Positions 43,796-53,017 are shown, numbered from the stretch's first letter. The stretch is 64,000 nucleotides of DNA from Limnohabitans sp. Rim8 (GCF_945901735.1 NZ_CAMDLM010000012.1:1-64000), one strand, 5' to 3'. Notes: generated by a model not told the origin, from the sequence alone. Program-made: numbers and translations.

Positions 43796-45637
43796 TCAGT
43801 CGCCCTGCACCACGCCTTCGCGCCGGGCATCGGCGCCGCCAAACCAGCCTTTGGGGGTGCGCTCGATCGCCTGCAGGCCGCTGGTCATGTCCATTTCGCG
43901 CACCTCGTGGCCGCGCGCTTTCAGGGCGTCCACGGTGCTGCGGTCAAAACGCTGGGCTTCCAAAAAAGTGGGGCCACCCAGCGTACCGAAATTGGGCAGG
44001 TCAATCGCTTGCTGCGCGTTCAGGCCCCAGTGCAGTGTGCCCGTGAGCAGCTTGGCCGTGTAGTGGATGATGGCCGCGCCCCCGGGGCTGCCGCCGCTCA
44101 TGAGCAACTGGCCTGTGGCTTGGTCAAACACCAGGGTGGGCGACATGGACGAGCGCGGGCGTTTGCCGGGCTCGACCCGGTTGGCGATGGGGCGGCCCTG
44201 CGCGTCGGCAGGGGCGAGGCTGAAATCGGTCAACTCGTTGTTGAGCAAAAAGCCGCCGGGGCGAGTCGGGTCGGTGGTCACCATGCGGCGCGAGCCAAAG
44301 GCGGCTTCGATGGTGGTGGTCATGGCCACGGCGCGGCCTTGTGCATCGACCACGCTGATGTGGCTGGTGCCGTATTCGGTTTGTGGGGGCATGGGGGCAA
44401 AACTGGTCGTTTGGCCACCGGGCTGGCCCGCTGGGGCCGCTTTCATGGCCTGGACACCGATCAGCTGGCTGCGTTCGCGCAGGTAGCCGGGGGCCAGCAA
44501 GCTGCGCCAGTCGCCTGCGGGGGCGCTCACAAATTCAGGGTCGGCCACAAACTGCGCCCGGTCGGCAAACGCCAGGCGCGAGGCTTCGGTGTAACGGTGC
44601 AGCCAGTCGGGTGCGGGCAGGCTGCCTGCCAACTCGGGGCCTTGGGGCTGGGTGTGGCCCAGCATGCCCAAAATTTGGCCTATGGCGATCTGGCCCGATG
44701 ACGGTGGCGGGAAGCCGCAGATGCGGTAGGCCCGAGCTGAGGCGGTGTGGTCAAAACACAGGGCCTCGCGCATGCGGGGTTGGTAGTTGGCCAGGTCTTG
44801 CAGGCTCAGGGTGCCGGGGCGCGGTGCTTGCGCCGTGCGGGCCACCATGGCCTGGGCCACCGGCCCTTCGTGCAGGGCGCGGCTGCCACCCTCGGCAATG
44901 CGGCGCAACACATGGCCGTATTCGGTGTTGCGCAGCACATGGCCCACGGGCCAGGCTTGGCCATCGGCTTGGTAGAAAAAGCGCAGGGCCAGCGGGTCTT
45001 TTTTGAGCAGCGCATCGGCTTGCAGCAAGCTGTGCAAACGGGGGCTGACCCGAAAGCCTTGCTCGGCCAGCGTGATGGCAGGCGCCATCAACTGCGCCCA
45101 AGGCAGGCGGCCGTGCTGGCGGTGGGCGGCTTCCAGCATGCGCACCACGCCGGGCACGCCCACCGAATGGCCGCTTTGCACCGCGTCCGCGAAGGGCAGC
45201 GGTTGGCCCTGGTCTAGAAACATGTCGCCGCGTGCGCCAGCGGGGGCGGTCTCGCGCCCGTCGTGCGCGGTGACTTTTTGGCCATCAAAGTGCAGCAAAA
45301 ACGCACCGCCGCCAATGCCGCTCGACTGCGGCTCCACCAGGCCCAACACCATCTGCACCGCAATGGCGGCATCGAGCGCCGAGCCGCCGGCGCGCAACAC
45401 CTGGTGACCGGCATCGGTGGCCAGTGGGTTGGTCGCGGCCACGGCCTGGCGCGTGAAGGCCCAGCCGGGTTTGCTGGTGTTGCCGCTGGCCGCTTCGGGT
45501 TGCGTGGCCTGATCGGGCACGCTGTAGCGCAGGGCGTTGACGGGTGCTTGAAATGCTGGCCAGGTCGCACAGGCATTCAAGAGAGAGACACTGGTCAATA
45601 CCAGCGTAAGACGTAAAGCTGCAAGGTTGGAGGTCAT
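43796..45637 (-). CDS. ggt: Gamma-glutamyltransferase (lipoprotein-type)
   Basis: Ggt cleaves gamma-glutamyl bonds such as that in glutathione; the precursor self-cleaves before a nucleophilic Thr. The 613 residues have a signal with lipobox LLNAC, the N-terminal AVAATNPLATDAGHQVLRAG and GSALDAAIAVQMVLGLVEPQ, and the self-processing site EYGTSHISVVD. Downstream, SMSPTLVF and GSPGGAAII fit the active-site loop. Start ATG at 45637. A periplasmic, possibly membrane-anchored location is inferred. Confidence 0.93.
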   Translation of the reverse strand: MTSNLAALRLTLVLTSVSLLNACATWPAFQAPVNALRYSVPDQATQPEAASGNTSKPGWAFTRQAVAATNPLATDAGHQVLRAGGSALDAAIAVQMVLGLVEPQSSGIGGGAFLLHFDGQKVTAHDGRETAPAGARGDMFLDQGQPLPFADAVQSGHSVGVPGVVRMLEAAHRQHGRLPWAQLMAPAITLAEQGFRVSPRLHSLLQADALLKKDPLALRFFYQADGQAWPVGHVLRNTEYGHVLRRIAEGGSRALHEGPVAQAMVARTAQAPRPGTLSLQDLANYQPRMREALCFDHTASARAYRICGFPPPSSGQIAIGQILGMLGHTQPQGPELAGSLPAPDWLHRYTEASRLAFADRAQFVADPEFVSAPAGDWRSLLAPGYLRERSQLIGVQAMKAAPAGQPGGQTTSFAPMPPQTEYGTSHISVVDAQGRAVAMTTTIEAAFGSRRMVTTDPTRPGGFLLNNELTDFSLAPADAQGRPIANRVEPGKRPRSSMSPTLVFDQATGQLLMSGGSPGGAAIIHYTAKLLTGTLHWGLNAQQAIDLPNFGTLGGPTFLEAQRFDRSTVDALKARGHEVREMDMTSGLQAIERTPKGWFGGADARREGVVQGD

Positions 45638-45694
45638 AAGCCGCTTTTGGATGGGTGGCGTTCTCGGACTGGTCTGCACAGGCGCCGTACTGCT

Positions 45695-46021
45695 TCAGGC
45701 CCTTAAAACACGCTGCTGCAAATGGGTTCTGAAATGACGCCGGGTGTGGATGAACAGGTGAACCAGCACGGTCTGGTCGTCAAACTCATAAATCACTCGG
45801 GTTTGGCGAACCAGGCGTTGTCTGAATTGGGGCAAACCCAGGGCCCGAAGCTCCTCAAGCGGCGTGCCACTTTCGGGGTGTTCGCCGATGTCACGCAGGG
45901 TGTTTTTGAATTCTTGATTGACCTCTTGCCAGACGGTGGCGCCAAAGCGTGTGATGACGTAGGGCTGAATGTCCCGAAAGTCTGGCTTGGCGGCATCCAG
46001 AATTTGGATGCGCCGTGTCAT
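45695..46021 (-). CDS. ParE/RelE-family toxin
   Basis: A 108-residue toxin of the RelE/ParE fold. The segments DFRDIQPYVITRFG and FRQRLVRQTRVIYEFDD, followed by HLFIHTRRHF, are typical. Its start overlaps the stop of the antitoxin gene by 4 bp. RelE relatives cut mRNA while ParE relatives target gyrase; this sequence does not decide between them. Confidence 0.88.
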   Translation of the reverse strand: MTRRIQILDAAKPDFRDIQPYVITRFGATVWQEVNQEFKNTLRDIGEHPESGTPLEELRALGLPQFRQRLVRQTRVIYEFDDQTVLVHLFIHTRRHFRTHLQQRVLRA

Positions 46022-46284
46022 GGCTGTTGATCCATCTCGGCAAAAAAGGCGTCCACGTCGGTGACGCGCCCCTGCGCCGACTCTTTCTTACCCATGGACA
46101 CCAATTTGAGCAGCGCAAAGGTTTCTTGCTGCCTTTCGTACTCAGCAATGTCCATGACCACCATCTTGGCTTCGCCGTTTTGGGTGATGATGAGGGGCTC
46201 CGGGTTGGTGGCGAAGTCTTTCACAATCTCAGCGGCATGGCTCTTGAGGTAAGAGATCGGCTTGATTTGCGTGGACAGGCTCAT
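46018..46284 (-). CDS. Phd/YefM-family antitoxin
   Basis: An 88-residue antitoxin. The N-terminal DNA-binding half (ISYLKSHAAEIVKDF and EPLIITQNGEAKMVVMDIAE) is the Phd/YefM signature. The acidic C-terminus (VTDVDAFFAEMDQQP) would contact the toxin. It is first in the antitoxin-toxin pair, which usually autorepresses its own promoter. Confidence 0.9.
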   Translation of the reverse strand: MSLSTQIKPISYLKSHAAEIVKDFATNPEPLIITQNGEAKMVVMDIAEYERQQETFALLKLVSMGKKESAQGRVTDVDAFFAEMDQQP

Positions 46285-46338
46285 GGTTTCAACCGGTGAT
46301 GGGACTGGGCCTGAATATAGTCCAAATTTGGTTTTTGT

Positions 46339-46517
46339 TCAGAACTTGTGTGCGTTGTGCAGCGCCACCTTCAGTTGCGGCAAAAGCCGCTGGGCCTCCA
46401 TTTCGCCCGACTGCCGGGCCAGTCGGAACAATGCGGGAGTGGGGCGGCTGGCAAAACCCATGTCAGGGTGGATCGCAAAATCAGCGTGTTCGAGCGCCGG
46501 ATCAATCAAGGACAATA
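46339..46517 (-). pseudogene. Possible truncated gene remnant beside the toxin-antitoxin pair
   Basis: On the minus strand about 60 codons ending at the TGA 46339-46341 read IDPALEHADFAIHPDMGF and QSGEMEAQRLLPQL. This looks protein-like and resembles a C-terminal end, but there is no ATG and a stop lies just upstream, so at best it is a 3' fragment. Family unknown. It lies in the otherwise unassigned gap between the antitoxin and a rightward membrane gene. Confidence 0.3.
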
Positions 46518-46547
46518 GCAGACGGTCTCAACATGGAAGGGGTCGAC

Positions 46548-47342
46548 ATGTCGTCTTTACCGTTTGCTGAAAGCCTGGGCGGCTCCGTACTGGCTTGGTC
46601 GGGGCTGAGCACGGCACAAAAAATACTCTGTGGATACGGTGTCTTGATGGCCTTGGTTCTGCTGCCCACCTTGGCCTTGTCTTGGGTTGATGTGCGCACA
46701 CTGCGGGAGGTGGGCATCTGGGCCAAGCCGATGAAGTTCATGGCGGGGACGGCACTGTTTGCCTTGACCACCGTCTGGTTGACCATGCTGGTGCCTGGCA
46801 AGGTGGGCCAGGGTCAAAGCTTTCAGTGGATCGCTGCTTTGATCATCGTCACCTCTTTGTTTGAGGTGGTGTACATCACTTACCAAGCTGCGCACGGTGA
46901 GGGCTCGCACTACAACACCACCGACCCTTTGCGGGCGATTTTGTTTGGCCTGATGGCTGTTGCCGCGGTGGGCTTGGTGGCATCGCAAGCCTGGCTGGCG
47001 TGGGTCATTTGGAAAGCTTTGGGGGGAGCGGTGCTCACACCCACCCTCTTGACGGTGCTTTTGGGCTTGGCCCTGACCTTTGTGTTGTCCACCGTGAGCG
47101 GTTTCATGTTGGGCGGCAAACAACCGCCAGCTGGCGTGGGCTGGCCGGTGGTGGGTTGGCACACTTGGCAAGACTTGCGCCCCGCGCATTTTTTGGCCGT
47201 TCACGCTCAGCAATTCATCCCAGTGGCGGGCATCTTGGCTGAGCGGATGGCAGGTCAGGTTGCCATACCGGGGGTGCTGACCTTCACGAGCGCGTACATC
47301 GCGGCGTGGTTCGCCTTGAGTTGGATGGGCATGGCTGCCTGA
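46548..47342 (+). CDS. Uncharacterised multi-helix membrane protein
   Basis: A 264-residue inner-membrane protein with about seven hydrophobic helices. I cannot name its family. Notable polar stretches are REVGIWAKPMKFM and YQAAHGEGSHYNTTDPLRAI, and HAQQFIPVAGIL near the end, with several His that might bind a cofactor (speculation). The ATG at 46548 follows GAAGGGG at good spacing; ATG 46533 is also in frame. Confidence 0.75.
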   Translation: MSSLPFAESLGGSVLAWSGLSTAQKILCGYGVLMALVLLPTLALSWVDVRTLREVGIWAKPMKFMAGTALFALTTVWLTMLVPGKVGQGQSFQWIAALIIVTSLFEVVYITYQAAHGEGSHYNTTDPLRAILFGLMAVAAVGLVASQAWLAWVIWKALGGAVLTPTLLTVLLGLALTFVLSTVSGFMLGGKQPPAGVGWPVVGWHTWQDLRPAHFLAVHAQQFIPVAGILAERMAGQVAIPGVLTFTSAYIAAWFALSWMGMAA

Positions 47343-47363
47343 TTCAGTGGGCCTGCTGGGGGC

Positions 47364-48122
47364 TTACTTCGGAGCCAGTCGAATCGCGCCGTCCAACCGG
47401 ATGACTTCGCCATTGAGCATGTCGTTTTCGATGATGTGCTTGGCCAGCTTGGCGTAGTCTTGCGGGGTGCCCAAGCGGCTGGGGAAGGGCACGCCGGCGG
47501 CCAGGGCGTCTTGCACTTCTTGCGGCATGCCAAACAGCATGGGGGTGCCGAAGATGCCGGGGGCAATCGTCATGTTGCGGATGCCGTTGCGCGAGAGGTC
47601 GCGGGCAATGGGCAGGGTCATGCCGACGATGCCGCCTTTGGATGCGGCGTAAGCGGCTTGGCCAATCTGGCCGTCATAAGCGGCCACGCTGGCGGTTGAA
47701 ATGAGTACGCCGCGCTCGCCGGTGGCTTCGGGTTCGTTTTTGCACATCGCTTCCGAGGCCAGGCGGATCATGTTGAAGGTGCCCACCAGGTTGACCATGA
47801 TGGTCTTGGTGTAAACGGCCAGGTTGTGTGCGCCGTTTTTACCCACGGTTTTTTCGGCGGGGGCAATACCTGCACAGTTGACCAGACCCACCAGCTTGCC
47901 CATGGACGTGGCCTGGGCCACCACGGCCTGGCCATCGGTTTCGTTGCTCACGTCGCATTTGACGAAAGCGCCGCCCAGTTCTTTGGCAATCGCTTCGCCT
48001 TTTTCAGCCTGCATGTCGGCAATCACCACCTGGCCGCCGTTGGCCGCCAGCATGCGCGCTGTGCCTTCGCCCAGGCCCGATGCGCCGCCGGTGACGATGA
48101 AAACCTTGTCTTGAATGTCCAT
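47364..48122 (-). CDS. Short-chain dehydrogenase, 3-hydroxyacyl-CoA dehydrogenase-like
   Basis: A 252-residue Rossmann-fold SDR. The NAD-binding motif is [10 protein letters not shown], then [10 protein letters not shown] and the catalytic YAASK with Ser in [12 protein letters not shown]. The layout, with [20 protein letters not shown] and [20 protein letters not shown], resembles type II 3-hydroxyacyl-CoA (2-methyl-3-hydroxybutyryl-CoA) dehydrogenase. The ATG at 48122 has an AGGAG site. A LiuR-like palindrome 20 bases upstream supports a role in acyl-CoA or branched-chain catabolism. Confidence 0.88.
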   Translation of the reverse strand: MDIQDKVFIVTGGASGLGEGTARMLAANGGQVVIADMQAEKGEAIAKELGGAFVKCDVSNETDGQAVVAQATSMGKLVGLVNCAGIAPAEKTVGKNGAHNLAVYTKTIMVNLVGTFNMIRLASEAMCKNEPEATGERGVLISTASVAAYDGQIGQAAYAASKGGIVGMTLPIARDLSRNGIRNMTIAPGIFGTPMLFGMPQEVQDALAAGVPFPSRLGTPQDYAKLAKHIIENDMLNGEVIRLDGAIRLAPK

Positions 48123-48141
48123 GTGTTGCTCCTGCATGTGG

Positions 48142-48156
48142 TTGACGTTACGTCAA
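48142..48156. promoter_or_regulatory. LiuR-like palindromic operator candidate
   Basis: TTGACGT-T-ACGTCAA, a perfect 7-base inverted repeat, extended by a further CGTCAA half-site to 48162. On the minus strand a CATAAT hexamer (48163-48168) precedes it, so a bound regulator would sit over the start of the dehydrogenase transcript. It resembles the MerR-family LiuR motif of betaproteobacteria. Confidence 0.55.
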
Positions 48157-48338
48157 CGTCAATTATGCCCTTTGGCAAGGTAGGGCCCAAGGGCAAACCG
48201 TCTGTTTTTACCGCCCGTGGCGCTGCGGCTTGATGTGCTGCGCGGGCACCTTCCGGGCCAGCGACAACCCGTTGTGGCAGGTGGTGCTGTCGCCTGGCGT
48301 GCGGACAGGGGGTGAGCGCAGGCCGCGGGTGTGAGCGG

Positions 48339-48467
48339 TCATTCGTTGTGGTTCATCTTGTGCAAAAACATGCGCAAGAAAAAAGCGCCCATCAGCAGCA
48401 TGACCACGATCACGACCAAACTCATCAGGCCGTAGTCGGTGGAAAACAAATCGATCAGCAGTTTCAT
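48339..48467 (-). CDS. DUF3149 small membrane protein
   Basis: A 42-residue protein reading MKLLIDLFSTDYGLMSLVVI with one membrane helix and a polar tail. The LLIDLFSTDYGLMSL start is the DUF3149 pattern. An AAGGGAGC ribosome site precedes the ATG at 48467. Function is unknown. Confidence 0.72.
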   Translation of the reverse strand: MKLLIDLFSTDYGLMSLVVIVVMLLMGAFFLRMFLHKMNHNE

Positions 48468-48604
48468 GGTGCTCCCTTGGGTTGGTGTTGACGCTTCACT
48501 GTGCACTCAGGCGTGCGGCCAGTGTCTGATGAAAATCAAATCGGACGCACAAAGTCATGCTCCAATGCGCGGGTTGCTCTTTCCACCTTTTGACCCGCCT
48601 CTCC

Positions 48605-49051
48605 ATGTCCAGCCCGTCTTCTGTTAATGCCGCTGTTTCCTCGCCACAAGTCTGGCTCCTGTCGGCCCGCTGGTTTCTGGCGCTGGGGGCGTTCAGTGCC
48701 TGCACCAGCGTGGTGTTCAGCGCCGCCTTTGCGCATTTGCCGGTGTTTGCCGGGGGCATGCCCACGGCGGTGCAAAACGCTTTGAGCCAACAGCAATTTC
48801 ACTCGCTGGGTTTGTTGTTCACCGGGCTGGCGTTGCGGGTCTTTGGGGCATCGCGTTGGCTGCAGGCGGCGGGCTGGCTCATGCTGCTGGGTTTGCTTTT
48901 GTTCAGCTTCAACCTTTATGCACGGCACGTGTTGGGGATGCATGCCTTGCGCGCGCTGGTGCCTTGGGGCGGTGCGGCCTGGATAATGGCCTGGCTGGTT
49001 TTGGCCATGGGGCTGGCACAGGGAAGTGAAAAAATCAATCGAAAGGCTTGA
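48605..49051 (+). CDS. DUF423 (YgdD-like) membrane protein
   Basis: A 148-residue protein with four hydrophobic helices. FLALGAFSACTSVVFSAAFA, the N-A-L-S-Q-Q-Q-F-H-S-L-G-L-L stretch and LLLFSFNLYARHVLGMHAL follow the DUF423/YgdD layout. Function is unknown. The ATG at 48605 is preferred since earlier residues overlap the divergent upstream region. Confidence 0.8.
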   Translation: MSSPSSVNAAVSSPQVWLLSARWFLALGAFSACTSVVFSAAFAHLPVFAGGMPTAVQNALSQQQFHSLGLLFTGLALRVFGASRWLQAAGWLMLLGLLLFSFNLYARHVLGMHALRALVPWGGAAWIMAWLVLAMGLAQGSEKINRKA

Positions 49052-49084
49052 TCGGAAAGCTTTTTTCTATGGGGTCGATAGGAA

Positions 49085-49098
49085 CTACTCATGAGTAG
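49085..49098. promoter_or_regulatory. Perfect palindrome upstream of ahpC
   Basis: CTACTCATGAGTAG, a perfect 14-base inverted repeat about 80 bases before the ahpC start. It is flanked by GATAGG on the left and CCTAGG on the right, which recalls the spaced ATAG/CTAT elements of OxyR sites. An OxyR assignment is only inferred. Confidence 0.4.
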
Positions 49099-49178
49099 AA
49101 ACCCTAGGTTGCATTATGATTGCGACCAATGAGTTTTCTCATTCGATAGTTTTTTTAAACCACCCCAAGGAAATGACC

Positions 49179-49742
49179 ATGTCCTCTTTGATCAATACCC
49201 AAGTCCAGCCCTTCAAAACCCAGGCCTTCCACAACGGCAAGTTTGTGCAGGTGTCCAACGAAACCCTCAAGGGCGAATGGTCTGTGCTGATTTTCATGCC
49301 CGCCGCCTTCACCTTCAACTGCCCCACAGAAATCGAAGACGCGGCCGACAACTACGCCGAGTTTCAAAAAGCCGGAGCCGAGGTCTACATCGTGACCACC
49401 GACACCCACTTCTCGCACAAAGTCTGGCACGAGACATCGCCTGCTGTGGGCAAGGCCAAGTTCCCCTTGGTTAGCGACCCGACACACACCCTGACACGCG
49501 CTTTTGGCGTGCACATTGAAGAAGAAGGCCTGGCATTGCGCGGCACCTTCATCATCAACCCCGAAGGCATGATCAAGACCGCCGAAGTGCACTCCAACGA
49601 GATCGCCCGCGACGTGTCCGAGACCCTGCGCAAGCTCAAAGCCGCCCAGTACACCGCCGCCAACCCCGGCCAAGTGTGCCCCGCCAAGTGGAAAGAAGGC
49701 GCCAAGACTTTGGCTCCTTCCATCGACCTGGTCGGCAAGATC
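49179..49742 (+). CDS. ahpC: Alkyl hydroperoxide reductase peroxiredoxin AhpC
   Basis: AhpC reduces hydrogen peroxide and organic peroxides and is recycled by AhpF. The 187-residue protein has the peroxidatic Cys48 in FTFNCPTE and the resolving Cys167 in QVCPAKW, the typical 2-Cys layout. The ATG at 49179 fits the AAGGA ribosome site better than ATG 49173. ahpF follows after about 180 bases that hold a GCCCTG/CAGGGC hairpin without a T-run. Confidence 0.96.
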
Positions 49743-49927
49743 TAAATCTCGGGTGCCCTGCTGGTCAGGGCGCTGAGTTCAACGCATGCGGGCCACAAGC
49801 CTGCGTGCCTTGCGCTCAACGCATGCCCCCCCCAATTCGCCCAAATTCACCCCAATTTCCCCTGTTCCCTGGCCTGCGCCACAAGTGCGGGTCCAAGTTC
49901 ACTGCCCCCTGAAAACCGGAGATCACC

Positions 49928-51538
49928 ATGCTCGACGACACCCTCAAAGCCCAATTGAAGCAATACCTGGCCTTGCTGCGCCAGCCGATCCGCCTGATCG
50001 CCTCGTTGGACGACAGCGAGACCGGCACCGAAATGAAGAGCCTGCTGGAGACCATCGTGGGCCTGTCGGACAAAGTCACTTTGGACACCACAGGCAACGA
50101 TGCCCGCAAGCCGTCTTTTGTGGTGGCGCGTGAAGGTCAAACGCAAGGCGTGCGTTTTGCCGGTTTGCCTTTGGGCCACGAGTTCACTTCTTTGGTCTTG
50201 GCCCTGCTCTGGACCGGTGGTCATCCCCCCAAGGTCGAGGCCGACGTCATTGACAGCATCAAGGCCCTTGAAGGCAACTTCAATTTCGAGGTCTACATGT
50301 CCCTGAGCTGCCACAACTGCCCCGACGTGGTGCAGGCCTTGTCGCTCATGGCCATCGTTAATCCGCAGGTCAAAACCGTGGTGATCGAAGGCGGCGCTTT
50401 TCAGAAAGAGGTGCAAGAGCGCCAGATCATGGCGGTGCCCATGGTCTTTTTGAACGGCCAAGTGTTCGGCTCAGGCCGCATGAGTGTGGAAGAAATTGTG
50501 GCCAAGCTCGACACCAAAGCCGGTGAGCGCGACGCCGCCAAGCTCGACGCCAAAGAACCCTATGAAGTGCTGATCGTCGGCGGTGGCCCTGCGGGTGCCG
50601 CCGCTGCGGTGTATGCCGCCCGCAAAGGGATCCGCGTGGGTGTGGCCGCCGAGCGTTTTGGTGGCCAGACCAACGACACCATGGCCATTGAAAACTACAT
50701 CTCGGTGCTGGAGACCGATGGCCCCAAGTTTGCCGCTGCGCTCGAAGCGCAGGTGCGTCAGTACGGCGTGGACATCATGAACCTGCAGCGCGCCGCCCAA
50801 ATCATCCCCGCCACCGAAACCGGTGGTTTGGTGCAGGTCAAGATGGAGAATGGCGGCACCTTGCAGGCGCGCACCGTGATCTTGTCCACCGGTGCCCGCT
50901 GGCGCAACGTCAACGTGCCCGGCGAAGCCGAGTACAAAAACAAGGGCGTGGCCTATTGCCCGCATTGCGACGGCCCGCTGTTCAAGGGCAAGCGCACCGC
51001 CGTGATCGGTGGCGGCAACTCGGGTATCGAAGCGGCCATTGACTTGGCGGGCATCGTCAAGCACGTCACGGTGTTCGAGTTTGCCGACCAGCTCAAGGCC
51101 GATGCGGTGCTGGTGGCCAAGCTCAAGAGCCTGCCCAACGTCACCATCCACACCCACGCGCAGACCACCGAAATCACGGGCGATGGCGGCAAAGTCAACG
51201 GCATCCGCTACAAAGACCGCACCACTGGCGATGACCATTGGGTCGAGTTGGAAGGTGTGTTTGTGCAAATTGGCCTGGTGCCCAACACAGAGTTCCTCAA
51301 AGGCACGGTTGAGCTGAGCAAATTCGGCGAGATCGTGGTGGACGCCAAAGGCCACACCAATGTGCCCGGCGTTTTTGCAGCGGGCGACTGCACCACAGTG
51401 CCTTTCAAGCAGATCGTGATCGCTGCGGGTGAAGGTGCCAAAGCGGCCTTGAGCGCCTTTGACCACCTGATCCGTACCCCGGCCGCTTCTGTGGCTACCC
51501 CGGTGGCGCAGACCCCAGCCGAAGCCGAACTGGCTTAA
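49928..51538 (+). CDS. ahpF: Alkyl hydroperoxide reductase flavoprotein AhpF
   Basis: AhpF passes electrons from NADH through FAD and disulfides to AhpC. The 536 residues have the N-terminal double thioredoxin-like domain with Cys128-His-Asn-Cys131, FAD motif [20 protein letters not shown], and the redox pair Cys344-Pro-His-Cys347 in [10 protein letters not shown]. The NAD motif is [17 protein letters not shown]. The tail after [11 protein letters not shown] is slightly longer than in E. coli (521 residues). Confidence 0.96.
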   Translation: MLDDTLKAQLKQYLALLRQPIRLIASLDDSETGTEMKSLLETIVGLSDKVTLDTTGNDARKPSFVVAREGQTQGVRFAGLPLGHEFTSLVLALLWTGGHPPKVEADVIDSIKALEGNFNFEVYMSLSCHNCPDVVQALSLMAIVNPQVKTVVIEGGAFQKEVQERQIMAVPMVFLNGQVFGSGRMSVEEIVAKLDTKAGERDAAKLDAKEPYEVLIVGGGPAGAAAAVYAARKGIRVGVAAERFGGQTNDTMAIENYISVLETDGPKFAAALEAQVRQYGVDIMNLQRAAQIIPATETGGLVQVKMENGGTLQARTVILSTGARWRNVNVPGEAEYKNKGVAYCPHCDGPLFKGKRTAVIGGGNSGIEAAIDLAGIVKHVTVFEFADQLKADAVLVAKLKSLPNVTIHTHAQTTEITGDGGKVNGIRYKDRTTGDDHWVELEGVFVQIGLVPNTEFLKGTVELSKFGEIVVDAKGHTNVPGVFAAGDCTTVPFKQIVIAAGEGAKAALSAFDHLIRTPAASVATPVAQTPAEAELA

Positions 51539-51573
51539 GCTGCCCTTTTTTCTTGTGAAGCAGGAGTTTGACC

Positions 51574-51885
51574 ATGCCGTGTTTTCTGATTGATCCTTCC
51601 CAAAAGACCCTCACTGCCGTCGAGGGCGGCGGTGACTTGGCCGGGGTGCGCGCGTTGATTGGCTTTGAGACGGTTGACAGCGACGAGATCGATGCCAACG
51701 GCGACCGGCTGTACTTTGACGAGAAATGCTTCATCCGCCAAACACCTGGTGTGGGGCGTTTTCAGCTGGACAGTCTGGCCCCGGTGGCGGGCATGGGCGT
51801 GGTGGTGGGCTCTGGTGCCCAGGGCAGCCTGCTGACGCCGCAAGTCAGCCTTGAGGCCTTGATCGCGCGCGTCAAGTTCCTGTGA
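51574..51885 (+). CDS. Uncharacterised 103-residue protein downstream of ahpF
   Basis: A short soluble protein, MPCFLIDPSQKTLTAVEGGG at the start and a G-x-V-V-V-G-S-G-A-Q stretch late on. The pattern, a beta-strand with acidic ANGDRLYFDEKCFIR, loosely resembles DUF3846-type phage proteins, but I do not make that call. AGGAG precedes ATG 51574 by 8 bases. It is 35 bp after ahpF, so it may be co-transcribed with the peroxide-defence genes. Confidence 0.72.
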   Translation: MPCFLIDPSQKTLTAVEGGGDLAGVRALIGFETVDSDEIDANGDRLYFDEKCFIRQTPGVGRFQLDSLAPVAGMGVVVGSGAQGSLLTPQVSLEALIARVKFL

Positions 51886-51894
51886 TATCGGACG

Positions 51895-52938
51895 TCACTT
51901 GAAGCCCACCCGGTCCAGCATCTGCTGCACCTTGATCTGGTTCATGCCCACGGCGCTGATCGGCAGCAACTCGCTTTTGAAGTTGCCACCCGTCATGGCT
52001 TTGAGGGCCGGGTTGTCAAAGCTCACGCCTTTGGCGGCTGGCCACTCGTTGTTGCCGTTGGCAAAGTGGTTTTGTGCAGCGGGGCTGGCCAGGTATTCCA
52101 AAAATTTGACCGCGTTGTCGGTGTTTTTGGCATGGCGGGCCACAGCGCCGCCGGCCACGTTCATGTGCGTGCCCCAGCTCGATTGGTTGGGGAAGACCAC
52201 ACCGACTTTTTCGGCCACGGTTTTGTCGGCAGGATTGGACGACCGCATCATGCGGGCCAGGTAATAAGTGTTGGTGACAGCCACGCCGCATTCACCCGAG
52301 GCCACGCCTTTGATTTGGTCCGTGTCGCCGCCTTTGGGACTGCGCGCCATGTTGTCCACCAGACCTTTGAGCCAGGCTTCGGTTTTTTGCGGACCCAGGT
52401 GCTCGGTCATGGCGCCAAACAAGCTCAGGTTGTAAGGGTGTGAGCCGCTGCGGATGCACAGGTTGCCCTTGAGTTTGGCATCGGCCAGTTTCTCGTAGCC
52501 GTCCACATCGGTTTTGTTGAACTTGAGCTTGTCGTACACGATCACGCGCGCCCGCGTGGACAGGCCAAACCAGGCCGTGCCACCGTTGTCGGCGGGTTTG
52601 GCCCGCAGGTTGGCGGGAATGGCTTCGTCGAGTTTGGCGGACTTGATGGGCAAGAAAAGGCCATCGACCTCGGCGCGCCACAGCCGGGCGGCGTCGACCA
52701 GCAAGATCACGTCGGCCGGGGAGGCTGCGCCCTCGGCCTTGAGTCGGGCGAGAATACCGGCATCATCGGCATCCACGCGGTTGATCTTGATGCCCGTGGC
52801 TTTGGTGAAGTCGCTGTACATGACTTCATCGGTGGGGTAATGCCGGGCAGAGTAGATGTTCAGCACTTTATCTTGCCCCAGGGCCGATGCGGCGCTCAGG
52901 AGGCAGGTGATGCTCAACAGGGTTTTGGACGGTGTCAT
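51895..52938 (-). CDS. Iron(III)-type ABC transporter substrate-binding protein
   Basis: A 347-residue periplasmic protein with a signal peptide (ending SAALG). It follows the FbpA/FutA layout: LNIYSARHYPTDEVMYSDFT, VDADDAGILARLKAEG, SGECGVAVTNTYYLARM and GAVARHAKNTDNAVKFLEYL. Tyr-rich segments (TNTYYL) supply the usual iron ligands. A Fur-box-like site lies 44 bases upstream. No ATPase or permease gene is adjacent, so the partner transporter lies elsewhere. Confidence 0.9.
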   Translation of the reverse strand: MTPSKTLLSITCLLSAASALGQDKVLNIYSARHYPTDEVMYSDFTKATGIKINRVDADDAGILARLKAEGAASPADVILLVDAARLWRAEVDGLFLPIKSAKLDEAIPANLRAKPADNGGTAWFGLSTRARVIVYDKLKFNKTDVDGYEKLADAKLKGNLCIRSGSHPYNLSLFGAMTEHLGPQKTEAWLKGLVDNMARSPKGGDTDQIKGVASGECGVAVTNTYYLARMMRSSNPADKTVAEKVGVVFPNQSSWGTHMNVAGGAVARHAKNTDNAVKFLEYLASPAAQNHFANGNNEWPAAKGVSFDNPALKAMTGGNFKSELLPISAVGMNQIKVQQMLDRVGFK

Positions 52939-52981
52939 GGTTTCTCTGGTACTGCTGGGGTGAATGGTCAAAGTTTAAGCC

Positions 52982-53000
52982 AAATGCGAATCGTTATCAA
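52982..53000. promoter_or_regulatory. Fur-box candidate in divergent promoter region
   Basis: On the minus strand TTGATAACGATTCGCATTT, close to the Fur 19-mer GATAATGATAATCATTATC at its left half (GATAACGAT). It lies between the iron-binding protein gene and the patatin gene and could repress either or both. Confidence 0.6.
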
Positions 53001-53017
53001 TAAGATTTGAGGAATAC

